Below are positions 17,165-25,913 of a DNA stretch of 64,000 bases, piece after piece. Position 1 is the first letter of the stretch. Each line of letters starts with the position of its first letter. A program made the translations under genes and the position numbers. The notes beneath the pieces are model-generated. The model was not told the DNA's origin. It did not search any database and worked only from the letters and a program-made list of their open reading frames with translations. Source of the stretch: SZUA-36 sp963704855 (lineage in GTDB: Bacteria; Pseudomonadota; Gammaproteobacteria; Xanthomonadales; SZUA-36); the NCBI GenBank assembly GCA_963704855.1, contig CAVPHY010000028.1, positions 62,001 to 126,000 of the forward strand, read 5' to 3'.

Positions 17165-18358
17165 TTAGTCATCAGTGGCTTTTTTGGCGACTGTTTTCTT
17201 GGTCACTTTCTTTTTGGCCACCTTCTTTTTAGCTACTTTCTTGGCAGTTGCTTTTGCTTCAGGTGCGGCTTCATCGGCTTTGGCTGACTTGGCTTCATCG
17301 GCTTTGGCTGACTTGGCTTCATCGGCTTTGGCTGGCTTGGCTTCATCGGCCTTGGCTGGCTTGGCTTCATCGGCCTTGGCTGGCTTGGCTTCAGCAGCTT
17401 TGGCTGGCTTGGCTTCATCGGCTTTGGCTGGCTTGGCTTCAGCAGCCTTGGCCGGCTTGGCTTCATCGGCTTTAACTGGCTTGGCTTCAGAGGTCTCGGC
17501 CGGTGCAGCTTCCGCAGAGTCAGCTACTGGTGGGGCCTTCTTGACCACTACCTTCTTGGCGACTTTCTTCTTGTCAGCTTTGTCAGCCTTGGCTTTCTTG
17601 GCCTTGGCGTCACGTTTGACCGGGTTGCCGAATTCGTCCAGCTCCACAAACTCATCACTGTCTTCGAAGTGCGGCATGGATGCGCGGCCTTCAAGTACGG
17701 CGTCCGCAGCCAATTGCGTGTAAAGACGTATGGAACGAATCGCGTCATCGTTACCCGGAATTACGTAATCAATATCATTGGGTGAACAGTTCGTGTCGAC
17801 TACGCCAATAACCGGGATACCCAGTTTGCGTGCTTCCTTGACCGCGATGTCCTCATGACCGACATCGACTACAAACATGGCGTTTGGCAGGTTCTTCATG
17901 TCCTTGATGCCGCCAAGTGTCTTTTCCAGCTTGTCACGCTCACGTGTCAGTTGCAGGACTTCCTTCTTGACCAGGCGTCCGAAGCTGCCGTCTTCTTCCA
18001 TTTTTTCAATCTGGCGCAGACGCTTGATGGATTGGCGGATCGTGCGGAAGTTGGTCAGCATGCCACCCAGCCAGCGGTGTGAAACGTAGGGCATGCCACA
18101 ACGTGCGGCTTCCTCAGCGATTGACTTGGAAGCGGCGCGTTTGGTGCCGACAAAAATTATATTGCCGCGTTTTGCCGCGATGCCACCGATGAAATTCATG
18201 GCGTCCACCAACAAGGGCAGCGTTTTTTCGAGGTTGATGATGTGGATTTTTCCACGTGCTCCAAAAATATACGGAGCCATTTTGGGATCCCAGTAACGGG
18301 TTTGATGACCGAAGTGCACGCCAGCTTCAAGCATTTGGCGCATGGTGATATTTGGCAT
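17165..18358 (-). CDS. rpsB: Ribosomal protein S2 with a long repetitive C-terminal tail
   Basis: 397 residues, against about 241 in E. coli. Residues 1-240 are a complete S2 (MPNITMRQMLEAGVHFGHQT, then HRWLGGMLTNF and the IPVIGVVDTN motif). From about residue 249 a low-complexity lysine/alanine tail begins. Residues 291-362 are nine tandem eight-residue units of the form EAKPAKAD, and the final 30 residues are KKVAKKK-type basic repeats. The tail is read in frame without interruption and the gene is first in the rpsB-tsf-pyrH-frr order, so the extension looks real. Highly charged tails on ribosomal proteins may contact rRNA, but no role is known here. Confidence 0.95.
   Translation of the reverse strand: MPNITMRQMLEAGVHFGHQTRYWDPKMAPYIFGARGKIHIINLEKTLPLLVDAMNFIGGIAAKRGNIIFVGTKRAASKSIAEEAARCGMPYVSHRWLGGMLTNFRTIRQSIKRLRQIEKMEEDGSFGRLVKKEVLQLTRERDKLEKTLGGIKDMKNLPNAMFVVDVGHEDIAVKEARKLGIPVIGVVDTNCSPNDIDYVIPGNDDAIRSIRLYTQLAADAVLEGRASMPHFEDSDEFVELDEFGNPVKRDAKAKKAKADKADKKKVAKKVVVKKAPPVADSAEAAPAETSEAKPVKADEAKPAKAAEAKPAKADEAKPAKAAEAKPAKADEAKPAKADEAKPAKADEAKSAKADEAKSAKADEAAPEAKATAKKVAKKKVAKKKVTKKTVAKKATDD
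17273..17488 (-). repeat. Nine 24-bp tandem repeats inside rpsB
   Basis: Nine tandem 24-base units encode EAKPAKAD variants (the second lysine pair is followed by P or S, and the last residue is D or A). Unit boundaries keep the reading frame, so copy-number changes would lengthen or shorten S2 by eight residues without breaking it. The units are not identical at DNA level, so this is an older array rather than a recent slip. Confidence 0.9.
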
Positions 18359-18650
18359 TACTTATATCCTTATACATGGCAGAAGCACAGCGGCCGATGA
18401 TCTGTAATCAATCTGGCATCACTGATTTTCCGGGTTAATCTTCCGCATACCCTGTCCGGAAACCCTGGTTATTCAGGGCACCCAACCGAACGTGTGCGGT
18501 ATGCGTGTTTATTTGATGTCGTGAAACCGGCGGGAAAACCCATCAGTTCCGGCACCTTTTCACCGGTCATGTTGCGCATGTTCCGGAGAGCAGGGCTTTA
18601 TACCAGAAAAGCACAGGGCGGGCAATTATTTTCGCCCCTGCCCGCCGGAT
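18359..18650 (-). promoter_or_regulatory. rpsB leader and intergenic region
   Basis: A 292-base gap between rpsB and the PLDc_N/TPR gene, both on the minus strand. It holds the long 5' leader of rpsB. In enteric bacteria the S2 protein represses its own mRNA through a structured leader, and the length here fits such a role. A GC-rich hairpin (GGCGGGCA at 18619-18626 and its complement at 18640-18647) lies just past the stop of the upstream gene and may end its transcript. No coding sequence is seen. Confidence 0.4.
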
Positions 18651-19397
18651 TTACCCTTTTAAAGCCGCTTCACCCCTGGCGGCATCCAGCCAGGCTTTCT
18701 GGCTTTTGCGGAAGTGCGGTGGCGCGAGTTTCGCATCATTGAGTATGGATTCAAATTCGGCACGCGCAGCGGACTCTTTCCCTGCGGTTTTAAAGCAAAC
18801 AGCCAACCGATACCTTGCTTCAACGCCCGGAAAGTACCCGGCAACTGCCGAGTATTCCCTGATAGCTTCATCGGTCCTGCCCTCGGCCTCAAGTGCACGG
18901 GCATAGAGCAGGTGACCTTCCGCCGAGCGGAAGTCCGGGTTGTGTTCCTGCAGGGTCTCCAGGGTTTGCACCGCCTCGGTTATCCGTCCACTTTCAAACT
19001 GAAGCCGGGCCTTCAGCAGCAACAAGGTAGGTTCAGTTTCAAAAAGGCCCTTGAGACCCTCGTCAATGATTTCTTCGGCTTCCGCGATCTTTCCGGTATC
19101 GAGCAGGGCCTCTGCGTAGCGACGGCCGTTATCAACGTTGGGTGACTGGTTCCAGGCCGCCTCGTGCTGCCGCAGGTCAGCGCCCGGGTTCAGCGTTTGT
19201 TTAACACTTCTTACCGCTCTCTGACCGGTAATACTGTTGGAAAACTCCGGTAGAATTTCGATGACGACGTATGCGACACCACCAATCAATGGCATGAACA
19301 ACAGGATCATGATCCAGTAACGGCTGCGACCGGTCCTGAACACATGAATGATAAGGGCCAGCTGCAAGAGCCAGACCAGGATGGTAATAAGTGGCAT
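18651..19397 (-). CDS. PLDc_N-type membrane anchor with TPR repeats
   Basis: 248 residues if started at the ATG 19397, which opens directly with a hydrophobic helix (MPLITILVWLLQLALIIHV). Two membrane segments (about 3-22 and 31-50) with RTGRSRYW between them and P-L-I-G-G-V-A-Y in the second match the PLDc_N module of cardiolipin synthases, but no phosphodiesterase domain follows. Residues 75-240 are helical with tetratricopeptide-like repeats. This suggests a membrane-anchored scaffold; the function is not known. A longer frame to 19817 is rejected because the extra part is antisense to the next gene and lacks family features. Confidence 0.75.
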   Translation of the reverse strand: MPLITILVWLLQLALIIHVFRTGRSRYWIMILLFMPLIGGVAYVVIEILPEFSNSITGQRAVRSVKQTLNPGADLRQHEAAWNQSPNVDNGRRYAEALLDTGKIAEAEEIIDEGLKGLFETEPTLLLLKARLQFESGRITEAVQTLETLQEHNPDFRSAEGHLLYARALEAEGRTDEAIREYSAVAGYFPGVEARYRLAVCFKTAGKESAARAEFESILNDAKLAPPHFRKSQKAWLDAARGEAALKG

Positions 19398-19544
19398 ATA
19401 CCTTGATGCTCCGTGAAACTCAAAAATTTTAACCAGTATGTTTATCACGACACATAATGCAATAGCTACCCGTTCAAAATCCCTTACAATTGGCGGTAAT
19501 TTCAGAATCGGAATAGCCTTTTTGTACGGAGTACGCTTACACCC

Positions 19545-20531
19545 ATGAAACTTGCCTCTTTGAAAACCGGTGGCCGGGACGGCAGCCTGATTGTGGTCAG
19601 CCGCAATCTCGGGCACTTTGTGTCTGCCGCGGATATCGCACCCACGCTTCAGACCGCACTTGATAACTGGCACCAGGCGGCACCAAGACTGAATGCCCGC
19701 TATGAGGAACTGAACCGGGGAGCCTGTAGTGACATCAGGGCCCTGGATGTCGAGGCGCTTGCTGCGCCCTTGCCGAGGGCTTTTGAATTCGTTGACGGCA
19801 GCGCTTACCTTCCGCATGTGGAACGGGTGCGCCGGGCACGCGGTGCAGAGGTTCCTGAATCCTTCTACACGGATCCCCTGATGTACCAGGCCACATCAGC
19901 CGGTTTTCTTGGTCCCCGTGATCCGGTAGCCGTTGTCAGTGAGGATTATGGTATCGATTTTGAGTCCGAAATCATTGTTGTCACCGATGACGTGCCGATG
20001 GCCGTTTCGGCAGAAAAGGCGGAGACACACATCCAGCTTGTCGGCTTGATCAATGACGTGAGCCTGCGAAACCTCATACCGGGGGAACTGGCGAAGGGTT
20101 TCGGTTTTTTGCAATCCAAGCCGCGTTCGACGCTTTCGCCGGTGCTGGTGACTCCGGATGAACTGGGTAAACATTGGCAGGGCAGCAAGTTGTCCCTGGC
20201 GTTGCACAGCACACTCAATGGCACTTTTTTTGGCAACCCCGAAGCCGGTGTGGATATGCAATTCAATTTCGCCCAATTGCTGGCGCACGCAGCCAGGACC
20301 CGTCCGCTGACGGCTGGCACCATTGTTGGTTCCGGCACCATCGCCAATGAGGACACCGGCAAGGGCGCCTCCTGCCTCGCAGAAATCCGCATGCTGGAAA
20401 TCATCGCACACGGAAAGCCATCCACGCCGTTCATGAAGTTCGGTGACACGATACGGATAGAAATGTTTGACCTGCACGGTGATTCCATTTTCGGTGCCAT
20501 CGAGCAAAAAATAGTGGCGCATGAATCCTGA
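19545..20531 (+). CDS. Fumarylacetoacetate hydrolase family protein
   Basis: A 328-residue FAH-superfamily hydrolase. The metal-binding core is present (DFESEIIVVTDD, about 145-156), followed by LINDVSLRN and a C-terminal GSGTIAN segment. With the maleylacetoacetate isomerase that overlaps its end, it should cleave fumarylacetoacetate to fumarate and acetoacetate, the last step of the homogentisate (tyrosine/phenylalanine) route. Homogentisate dioxygenase is not in the window. It is divergent from the PLDc_N/TPR gene. Confidence 0.9.
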   Translation: MKLASLKTGGRDGSLIVVSRNLGHFVSAADIAPTLQTALDNWHQAAPRLNARYEELNRGACSDIRALDVEALAAPLPRAFEFVDGSAYLPHVERVRRARGAEVPESFYTDPLMYQATSAGFLGPRDPVAVVSEDYGIDFESEIIVVTDDVPMAVSAEKAETHIQLVGLINDVSLRNLIPGELAKGFGFLQSKPRSTLSPVLVTPDELGKHWQGSKLSLALHSTLNGTFFGNPEAGVDMQFNFAQLLAHAARTRPLTAGTIVGSGTIANEDTGKGASCLAEIRMLEIIAHGKPSTPFMKFGDTIRIEMFDLHGDSIFGAIEQKIVAHES

Positions 20532-21189
20532 TCAAAACAACCGGCTGACGCTTTACAGCTATTGGCGCAGTTCGGCGGCTTACCGGGTACGTATTGCATT
20601 GCATCTTAAGGGACTTCAGTTTGAAACAGAACCGGTACACCTGGTCAGGCGGGGGGGTGAGCAGCATTCCGCAGCCTATCGATCGGTAAACCCGCAGGGC
20701 CTGGTGCCGGTTTTAAAGCACGCGGGTCAGGTGGTGACGCAATCCATGGCGATCTGCGAGTACCTGGACGAATGTTTTGAGCCCTATCGCTTACTACCGG
20801 CCGATCCGCTTGAGCGTGCAACAGTTCGCTCACTGGTGCTGCAGATTGCCTGCGAGATTCATCCACTGAATAACCTGCGTGTGCAAAAGTACCTGAAAGC
20901 TCATTGCGGCGACGCGGCGGATATAACGGGTTGGATGTCGCACTGGATGGTTGAAGGGTTCACCGCCGTTGAGCGTCAGTTGAGTGATAGATGCAGCGGC
21001 CAGGGCTATTATGGTGATAACCCCGGTTTATTTGAGTGCTTCCTGGTGCCACAGGTATACAATGCGGAGCGTTACGGTACAAATATGTTGGCGTTTCCGG
21101 CGATCAATGAAATTGTTACGCATTGCCGGGGGCTGCCAGCTTTTGTAAATGCCGCACCGGAAAATCAGCCGGATGCGGAGCCGCTTTGA
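20521..21189 (+). CDS. maiA: Maleylacetoacetate isomerase (zeta-class GST)
   Basis: 222 residues. The glutathione-binding motif SYWRSSAAYRVRIALHLKG at residues 12-30 is diagnostic of zeta-class glutathione transferases that isomerise maleylacetoacetate to fumarylacetoacetate. The C-terminal helical domain is complete. The start ATG lies inside the last codons of the FAH gene (overlap of 11 bases), so the two are coupled. Confidence 0.93.
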   Translation: MNPDQNNRLTLYSYWRSSAAYRVRIALHLKGLQFETEPVHLVRRGGEQHSAAYRSVNPQGLVPVLKHAGQVVTQSMAICEYLDECFEPYRLLPADPLERATVRSLVLQIACEIHPLNNLRVQKYLKAHCGDAADITGWMSHWMVEGFTAVERQLSDRCSGQGYYGDNPGLFECFLVPQVYNAERYGTNMLAFPAINEIVTHCRGLPAFVNAAPENQPDAEPL

Positions 21190-21226
21190 ATGTAAAGGTG
21201 CTGTTTGTAATTTTAGGGGTTCAACC

Positions 21227-21254
21227 TTGACGGTTGTTGGGTCATAATTATACG
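21227..21254 (+). promoter_or_regulatory. Putative sigma-70 promoter for the DUF4398 genes
   Basis: TTGACG at 21227-21232 and TATACG at 21249-21254 are separated by 16 bases, 23 bases before the start of the first DUF4398 lipoprotein gene. The match to consensus is moderate and no transcript data are available. Confidence 0.4.
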
Positions 21255-21276
21255 AATTTATTCAGGTATTCATTTC

Positions 21277-21642
21277 ATGAAACCCATTTTGATAGCTTTA
21301 GTTTGTTTAATCCTGGCGGCGTGCGCGACGGTACGCCCCGATGCAGCGATATTCGACGCTGCAGAACAGGCCATCCTGGCAGCCGAAGCTGCCGGTGGCG
21401 ATGAGTTTGCACCGGTTGAAATGCGCTTTGCACACGAGAAGCTGGCAAGTGCGAAAAAAGGCATGGAAAAAGAGAAATATGACGTTTCGGTTTACCTTGT
21501 TGAGGAGGCGGAGATCAACGCGGAACTGGCGATAGAGAAATCACGCACGGCCAAGGTAAGACGCCAGGTCAACGAGTTACGCAAGAGCAACGAAGAGCTT
21601 GAGGTGAGGCTGCGTGCGACTTTTGGAGAGGAATTCAAATGA
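21277..21642 (+). CDS. DUF4398-type lipoprotein
   Basis: 121 residues with a lipoprotein signal peptide; lipobox LAAC places the lipidated cysteine at residue 16. The mature part is a short alpha-helical, glutamate/lysine-rich protein matching the DUF4398 family, which often accompanies OmpA-like lipoproteins. Its stop overlaps the next start (ATGA). Function unknown; probably works with the OmpA-domain partner at the outer membrane. Confidence 0.8.
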   Translation: MKPILIALVCLILAACATVRPDAAIFDAAEQAILAAEAAGGDEFAPVEMRFAHEKLASAKKGMEKEKYDVSVYLVEEAEINAELAIEKSRTAKVRRQVNELRKSNEELEVRLRATFGEEFK

Positions 21643-22625
21643 ACCGCAGACTGACAAAAATTGCCCTGGTGTTAACGCTGGTATTTCTTTCTGCCTGTGT
21701 TGCCGCCCCCAAGAAAGATCTCGCTCTCGACCGGGTCCGTGGCGAACTGGACGATCTGAAATCTAATCCTGAGCTGGCGGGTTATGCCCCGCTCGCGGTG
21801 GGTGAAGCAGAACGTGCTTTGCGTCAGGCCGAGCTTGCCAGCGGCGATGATCTTTACCGTACCTACCTGGTCTACATGGCCGATCGCCGTATCCAGATTG
21901 CACGCACCATGGCGGAGCGTGAACAGCATGAGCAGGTTCTTGACGAACTTAACAGGCAGAACAGTGAGATGCTCATCAAGGCCAGCCAGTTGGAAGCCGA
22001 CCATGCGAGACTGGATGCCGAACAGGCCCGCCTGTTGGTAGCTACTACGACTGAAGATGCGCAGAGGGCACGGGAGGAAAAGGACAAGGCCGTGCAGAAA
22101 GAGGCCGAATCGGCACGTGCAGCAAGGTTGTCAGCCGAAGAAGCCGAACAGGCACGTCGTCTTGCCGAATCGCGTGCGTCCGAGGCCGAGTATGCCCGTC
22201 TTGAAGCCGAACTGGCCAGCCAGCAAATTTCATCACTGACACGGCAGCTGGAAAACCTGCAACTTCGTGAAACCGAAAGTGGTGTAGTCGTTACTTTGGG
22301 CGATGTCCTGTTTTCTTCCGGCCAGGCACAACTGGTCGAGGGTGGGCGTGCCAGCCTCGCAGAAGTGGTGGACCTGTTGCAGACCGAGCCAAACAAGAAA
22401 ATCCGTGTTGAAGGTCATACGGATTCCCTCGGGGATGCTGCAGCCAATTTATTATTGTCTGAACAACGTGCGCAGTCGGTGCTTGAGGCATTGGTCAGCA
22501 TGGGAGTCGCGAGTGACCGGATTTCCGCATTGGGTATGGGTGAGGATTTTCCAATTGCCAGCAACGACGATGAAGACGGACGCTCACGTAACCGCCGGGT
22601 CGACGTGATACTTTTAGATAACTAA
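21639..22625 (+). CDS. OmpA-family lipoprotein with DUF4398 N-terminus
   Basis: 328 residues. The signal peptide ends in a lipobox (LSAC, cysteine 20). Residues 25-100 resemble DUF4398, like the preceding protein. Residues 100-205 form a long alanine/glutamate/arginine coiled coil. Residues 215-328 are an OmpA peptidoglycan-binding domain with VEGHTDSLGDAAAN and SRNRRVDV. The layout suggests an outer-membrane anchored rod gripping peptidoglycan. It forms a two-gene operon with the preceding lipoprotein. Confidence 0.88.
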   Translation: MNRRLTKIALVLTLVFLSACVAAPKKDLALDRVRGELDDLKSNPELAGYAPLAVGEAERALRQAELASGDDLYRTYLVYMADRRIQIARTMAEREQHEQVLDELNRQNSEMLIKASQLEADHARLDAEQARLLVATTTEDAQRAREEKDKAVQKEAESARAARLSAEEAEQARRLAESRASEAEYARLEAELASQQISSLTRQLENLQLRETESGVVVTLGDVLFSSGQAQLVEGGRASLAEVVDLLQTEPNKKIRVEGHTDSLGDAAANLLLSEQRAQSVLEALVSMGVASDRISALGMGEDFPIASNDDEDGRSRNRRVDVILLDN

Positions 22626-22633
22626 TATCATCA

Positions 22634-22660
22634 CGGAAAGGGTCTTTTTCCGGGTCTTTT
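22634..22660 (+). terminator. Terminator after the OmpA-family gene
   Basis: The stem CGGAAA (22634-22639) pairs with TTTCCG (22647-22652) and is followed by GGTCTTTT. It lies nine bases after the stop codon. Confidence 0.5.
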
Positions 22661-22795
22661 CAGGGTCGCGAAAATTAATACCCGAAACGCAATGCGTGGT
22701 TTGAATTTGTAACTTGCCAGAAACCAGACTTTGCGCTAATGTTAGTTTATCGCTATGGTAATTTTAGCTTTCAAAATCGGAATTTCCGAATAATG

Positions 22796-22829
22796 GCAGC
22801 GAGAGCCCAAGGTTTCTCGCTGCTCTTTT
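22796..22829 (+). terminator. Strong hairpin terminator in a gap
   Basis: A perfect nine-base stem, GCAGCGAGA (22796-22804) and TCTCGCTGC (22815-22823), is followed by TCTTTT. It lies 170 bases after the OmpA gene and 115 before the YdcH-like gene, with no gene ending just before it. It could be a back-up terminator or end a short untranslated RNA. The rest of the 318-base gap shows nothing clear. Confidence 0.5.
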
Positions 22830-22943
22830 CTGATATCTGTCACAACCTGTCACGCAATCGCATAATTTCAACTACACCCGTTTCCGGAGCGTTCAGTCGC
22901 GGCTGGCTTAAACGTGTGCCCCATCCCGTATAGGAGTACAACT

Positions 22944-23159
22944 ATGTTCGAACACCATCAGGATTTACTTCAGGAGTTGATCAAGGAAAACGAAGACTTT
23001 CGACGGAATTACAACCGTCACCAGGAAATCGACAAGCGTGTCACTGCTGCCGAACTCGGCACGGCGCCGATGGGAGACCTGGCCCTGGTCAAGCTGAAAA
23101 AAGAAAAGCTGTGGCTCAAGGACAAATTGGCAATGTTGATGAACGCGGCCCAAACCTGA
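22944..23159 (+). CDS. YdcH-like DUF465 small protein
   Basis: A 71-residue protein starting at ATG 22944, with TAGGAG upstream. It is helical and charged with the family pattern RHQEIDKRVTAAE then LKKEKLWLKDKL, typical of the DUF465/YdcH family (70-80 residues, function unknown). A strong terminator follows. An upstream in-frame ATG is rejected because the site at 22944 has the better spacing. Confidence 0.85.
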   Translation: MFEHHQDLLQELIKENEDFRRNYNRHQEIDKRVTAAELGTAPMGDLALVKLKKEKLWLKDKLAMLMNAAQT

Positions 23160-23184
23160 AAAAATTTTCCAGATGACATACAGT

Positions 23185-23215
23185 ACGGTCGGGACTTTTC
23201 CCGGCCGTTTTTTTT
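23185..23215 (+). terminator. Rho-independent terminator after the YdcH-like gene
   Basis: A ten-base stem (ACGGTCGGGA at 23185-23194 with TCCCGGCCGT at 23199-23208) runs into a tract of eight T. Confidence 0.88.
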
Positions 23216-23234
23216 ACCCGGAGTAAACATCTTG

Positions 23235-24608
23235 ATGCAAGTCTATGACTCAGTTCTTGATCTGATCGGGAACACCCCTATCGTGCGCGTCAACCACCTG
23301 GACACCGGTCCGTGCAGTCTTTACATCAAGCTGGAGAGCCAGAACCCGGGTGGCTCGATCAAGGACCGCATCGGCCTGAGAATGATTGAAGACGCGGAAA
23401 AAGCCGGTCTGATAAGCCCGGGTGCGACACTGGTGGAAGGTACGGCAGGCAATACCGGCCTGGGCCTGGCTCTCGTGGCGGCGCAGAAAGGTTATCAGCT
23501 GATCCTGGTCATCCCGGACAAGATGAGCCGCGAGAAAATTTCCAATCTCAAGGCCATGGGTGCAAGGGTTGTACTGACACGATCCGACGTGGCCAAGGGC
23601 CATCCCGAGTATTACCAGGATCTTGCACAGTCGATGGCCAGTGAAATTGAAGGCGCGTTCTTCATCAACCAGTTCGGAAACCCGTCAAACCCGCAGGCCC
23701 ACGAAGAGGTCACTGGTCCGGAAATCTGGCAACAGATGGATCATGATCTTGATGCTATCGTACTCGGCGTAGGCTCGAGCGGAACCGTAACCGGTCTGTC
23801 TCGATTTTTTGAAAAGGCTGCACCTGATCTTGAAATCATCCTTGCTGATCCGGTGGGCTCGATTTTGGCCGAATACATCAACGATGGTGTTTTATCTGAA
23901 AAGTCGGGCAGTTGGCTGGTCGAGGGGATCGGTGAAGACTTTCTGCCCAGCATCAGCGATTTCACACACGTATCAAAAGCCTATTCCATCAGCGATTCCC
24001 AGAGCATGCTGACGGGCCGTGAATTGCTGTCCAGGGAAGGTATCCTGAGCGGTTCATCCTCTGGAACACTGGTGGCGGCGGCACTGAAATACTGCCGGGA
24101 ACAGACCACGCATAAGAAAGTGCTCACCTTTGCCTGCGATACCGGCAATCGCTACCTTTCAAAAATGTACAACGATTTCTGGATGCGGGACCAGGGTTTT
24201 ATCGAGTCCAAACATCACGGCGACCTGCGCGATCTGATCGCAAGGCCATTTGAATCCAATGACACGATCACGGTTGGCCCGGACGAACCACTGGCCAACG
24301 CCTACAGCCGCATGAAGCTGTATGACGTATCGCAACTGCCGGTGATTGAAAACAGGAATATCGTCGGCTTTATCGACGAGTCGGATATCCTGCTGGCGGT
24401 GGCGCAATCCAGTGACCGTTTTAACAAACCGGTCAGAACCGCAATGGTGACCGACCTGGCCATCGTGAATGTAAACGACCCGATAGATAAGCTGATGCCT
24501 ATTTTCAACAAGGATTACGTCGCCATAGTAAAAGACGGCGCACGCTTCCTGGGATTGATCACCCGGGTTGATTTACTGAATTACCTGCGGCGAAAAGCTG
24601 ATCACTAA
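23235..24608 (+). CDS. Cystathionine beta-synthase
   Basis: A 457-residue PLP enzyme joining homocysteine and serine to cystathionine (reverse transsulfuration). The PLP lysine is K43 in QNPGGSIKDRIGL. The glycine-rich phosphate loop GTAGNTG, and SGTVTG further on, are present. Two CBS domains (about 335-395 and 400-457) follow, as in eukaryotic-type enzymes. A serine-acetylserine sulfhydrylase would lack them. The lyase gene 18 bases downstream completes the pathway. The TTG just before ATG 23235 is a less likely start. Confidence 0.92.
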   Translation: MQVYDSVLDLIGNTPIVRVNHLDTGPCSLYIKLESQNPGGSIKDRIGLRMIEDAEKAGLISPGATLVEGTAGNTGLGLALVAAQKGYQLILVIPDKMSREKISNLKAMGARVVLTRSDVAKGHPEYYQDLAQSMASEIEGAFFINQFGNPSNPQAHEEVTGPEIWQQMDHDLDAIVLGVGSSGTVTGLSRFFEKAAPDLEIILADPVGSILAEYINDGVLSEKSGSWLVEGIGEDFLPSISDFTHVSKAYSISDSQSMLTGRELLSREGILSGSSSGTLVAAALKYCREQTTHKKVLTFACDTGNRYLSKMYNDFWMRDQGFIESKHHGDLRDLIARPFESNDTITVGPDEPLANAYSRMKLYDVSQLPVIENRNIVGFIDESDILLAVAQSSDRFNKPVRTAMVTDLAIVNVNDPIDKLMPIFNKDYVAIVKDGARFLGLITRVDLLNYLRRKADH

Positions 24609-24626
24609 GCAACCTGGAAAGTAGAA

Positions 24627-25787
24627 ATGAAACAACCGTCAAAACATCAGCTGGCCACCCGCGCCATCCACGCAGGGCAGCAACCGGATCCTTCCACCGG
24701 CGCCATCATGACACCCATCTACGCAACATCGACGTATGTGCAAAGAAGCCCGGGTGATCACCAGGGCTGGGAATACTCCCGCAGCCATAACCCGACCCGC
24801 GACGCCTACGAGCAATGCATAGCAGACCTGGAAAGCGGCAGCAAAGGGCTTGCCTTCGCCTCGGGTATGGCAGCGACTGCAACCGTCCTGGAGTTGCTGG
24901 ATTCCGGTGACCATGTTGTTGCCATCGATGACCTCTACGGTGGCAGTTTCAGGCTATTCAACAACGTGCGCGAGCGCTCGGCGGGTCTGAAATTCAGTTT
25001 CACCGCGCTCGAAGATATCGCGGCCCTGAAGGCTGCGATCCGTCCGGAGACCCGCATGATCTGGGTCGAGACACCCACCAATCCGATGCTGAAAATCGTC
25101 GATATCGCAGCGGTGGCGAAAGTTGCCCGTCAGCACAAGCTATTGCTGGTGGTCGACAACACCTTTGCTTCACCCATGTTACAAAGGCCGCTGGAATTGG
25201 GTGCGGACATCGTGGTGCATTCGGCCACCAAGTTCCTTAATGGTCACTCCGACATGGTCGGCGGTGTCGCCGTCGTGGGTGATGACAAAGACCTGGCCCA
25301 CAGGCTCTGGTACCTGCAAAATTCTATCGGCGGTATCCAGGGGCCATTCGACAGTTTCCTCGCCATGCGGGGTTTGAAAACGCTGGCCCTGAGGATGAAG
25401 GCGCACTGTGAAAACGCCCTGCAAATCGCCCAATGGCTGGAACGTCACCCGGCGGTTATAAAGACCATTTATCCGGGTCTGAAATCACACCCGCAGCACG
25501 ATCTTGCCATGACGCAAATGGGCGGCATGGGCGGTGGCATCATCAGCATCGATCTGAAAGGCGGTCTGGCTGCTGCCAAAAAGATGCTGGAAGGCTGCCG
25601 CTTGTTCGCACTGGCCGAAAGCCTGGGTGGTGTGGAAAGCCTGATCAATCATCCTGCCATCATGACCCATGCTTCCGTGCCGCCGGAGAAGCGGGCTGAA
25701 ATCGGTATCAGTGATTCGCTGATACGTTTGTCGGTGGGTGTTGAGGATGTCAACGATCTGATCGCTGAACTGGGAAGTGTTTTGTAG
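24627..25787 (+). CDS. Cystathionine gamma-lyase (Cys/Met PLP family)
   Basis: A 386-residue fold-type I PLP enzyme. The PLP lysine is K202 in VVHSATKFLNGHSD, with SGMAA near residue 79 and VETPTNPML near 148. Family members include gamma-synthase, beta-lyase and gamma-lyase. Pairing with a CBS gene favours gamma-lyase, making cysteine, ammonia and 2-oxobutyrate. Sequence alone does not exclude gamma-synthase activity. Confidence 0.88.
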   Translation: MKQPSKHQLATRAIHAGQQPDPSTGAIMTPIYATSTYVQRSPGDHQGWEYSRSHNPTRDAYEQCIADLESGSKGLAFASGMAATATVLELLDSGDHVVAIDDLYGGSFRLFNNVRERSAGLKFSFTALEDIAALKAAIRPETRMIWVETPTNPMLKIVDIAAVAKVARQHKLLLVVDNTFASPMLQRPLELGADIVVHSATKFLNGHSDMVGGVAVVGDDKDLAHRLWYLQNSIGGIQGPFDSFLAMRGLKTLALRMKAHCENALQIAQWLERHPAVIKTIYPGLKSHPQHDLAMTQMGGMGGGIISIDLKGGLAAAKKMLEGCRLFALAESLGGVESLINHPAIMTHASVPPEKRAEIGISDSLIRLSVGVEDVNDLIAELGSVL

Positions 25788-25913
25788 CGAATGTAACGAA
25801 ATGCGCACTGACTGTGACTTTGAAAGATGATGAGAATTATCGACTCCAGCAACGGCGTGTAAACCAATCTGAATGACACTTCGAATCAGGTAATCCAACA
25901 AGGTGCAAAGACC

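Noticed and set aside
17273..17488. Regular 24-base repeats suggesting a CRISPR array
   Set aside because: The units are directly adjacent with no spacers, keep the rpsB frame and encode an octapeptide repeat.
22739..22933. 64-codon open frame before the YdcH-like gene
   Set aside because: It runs through a terminator hairpin, lacks a ribosome binding site and has atypical composition.
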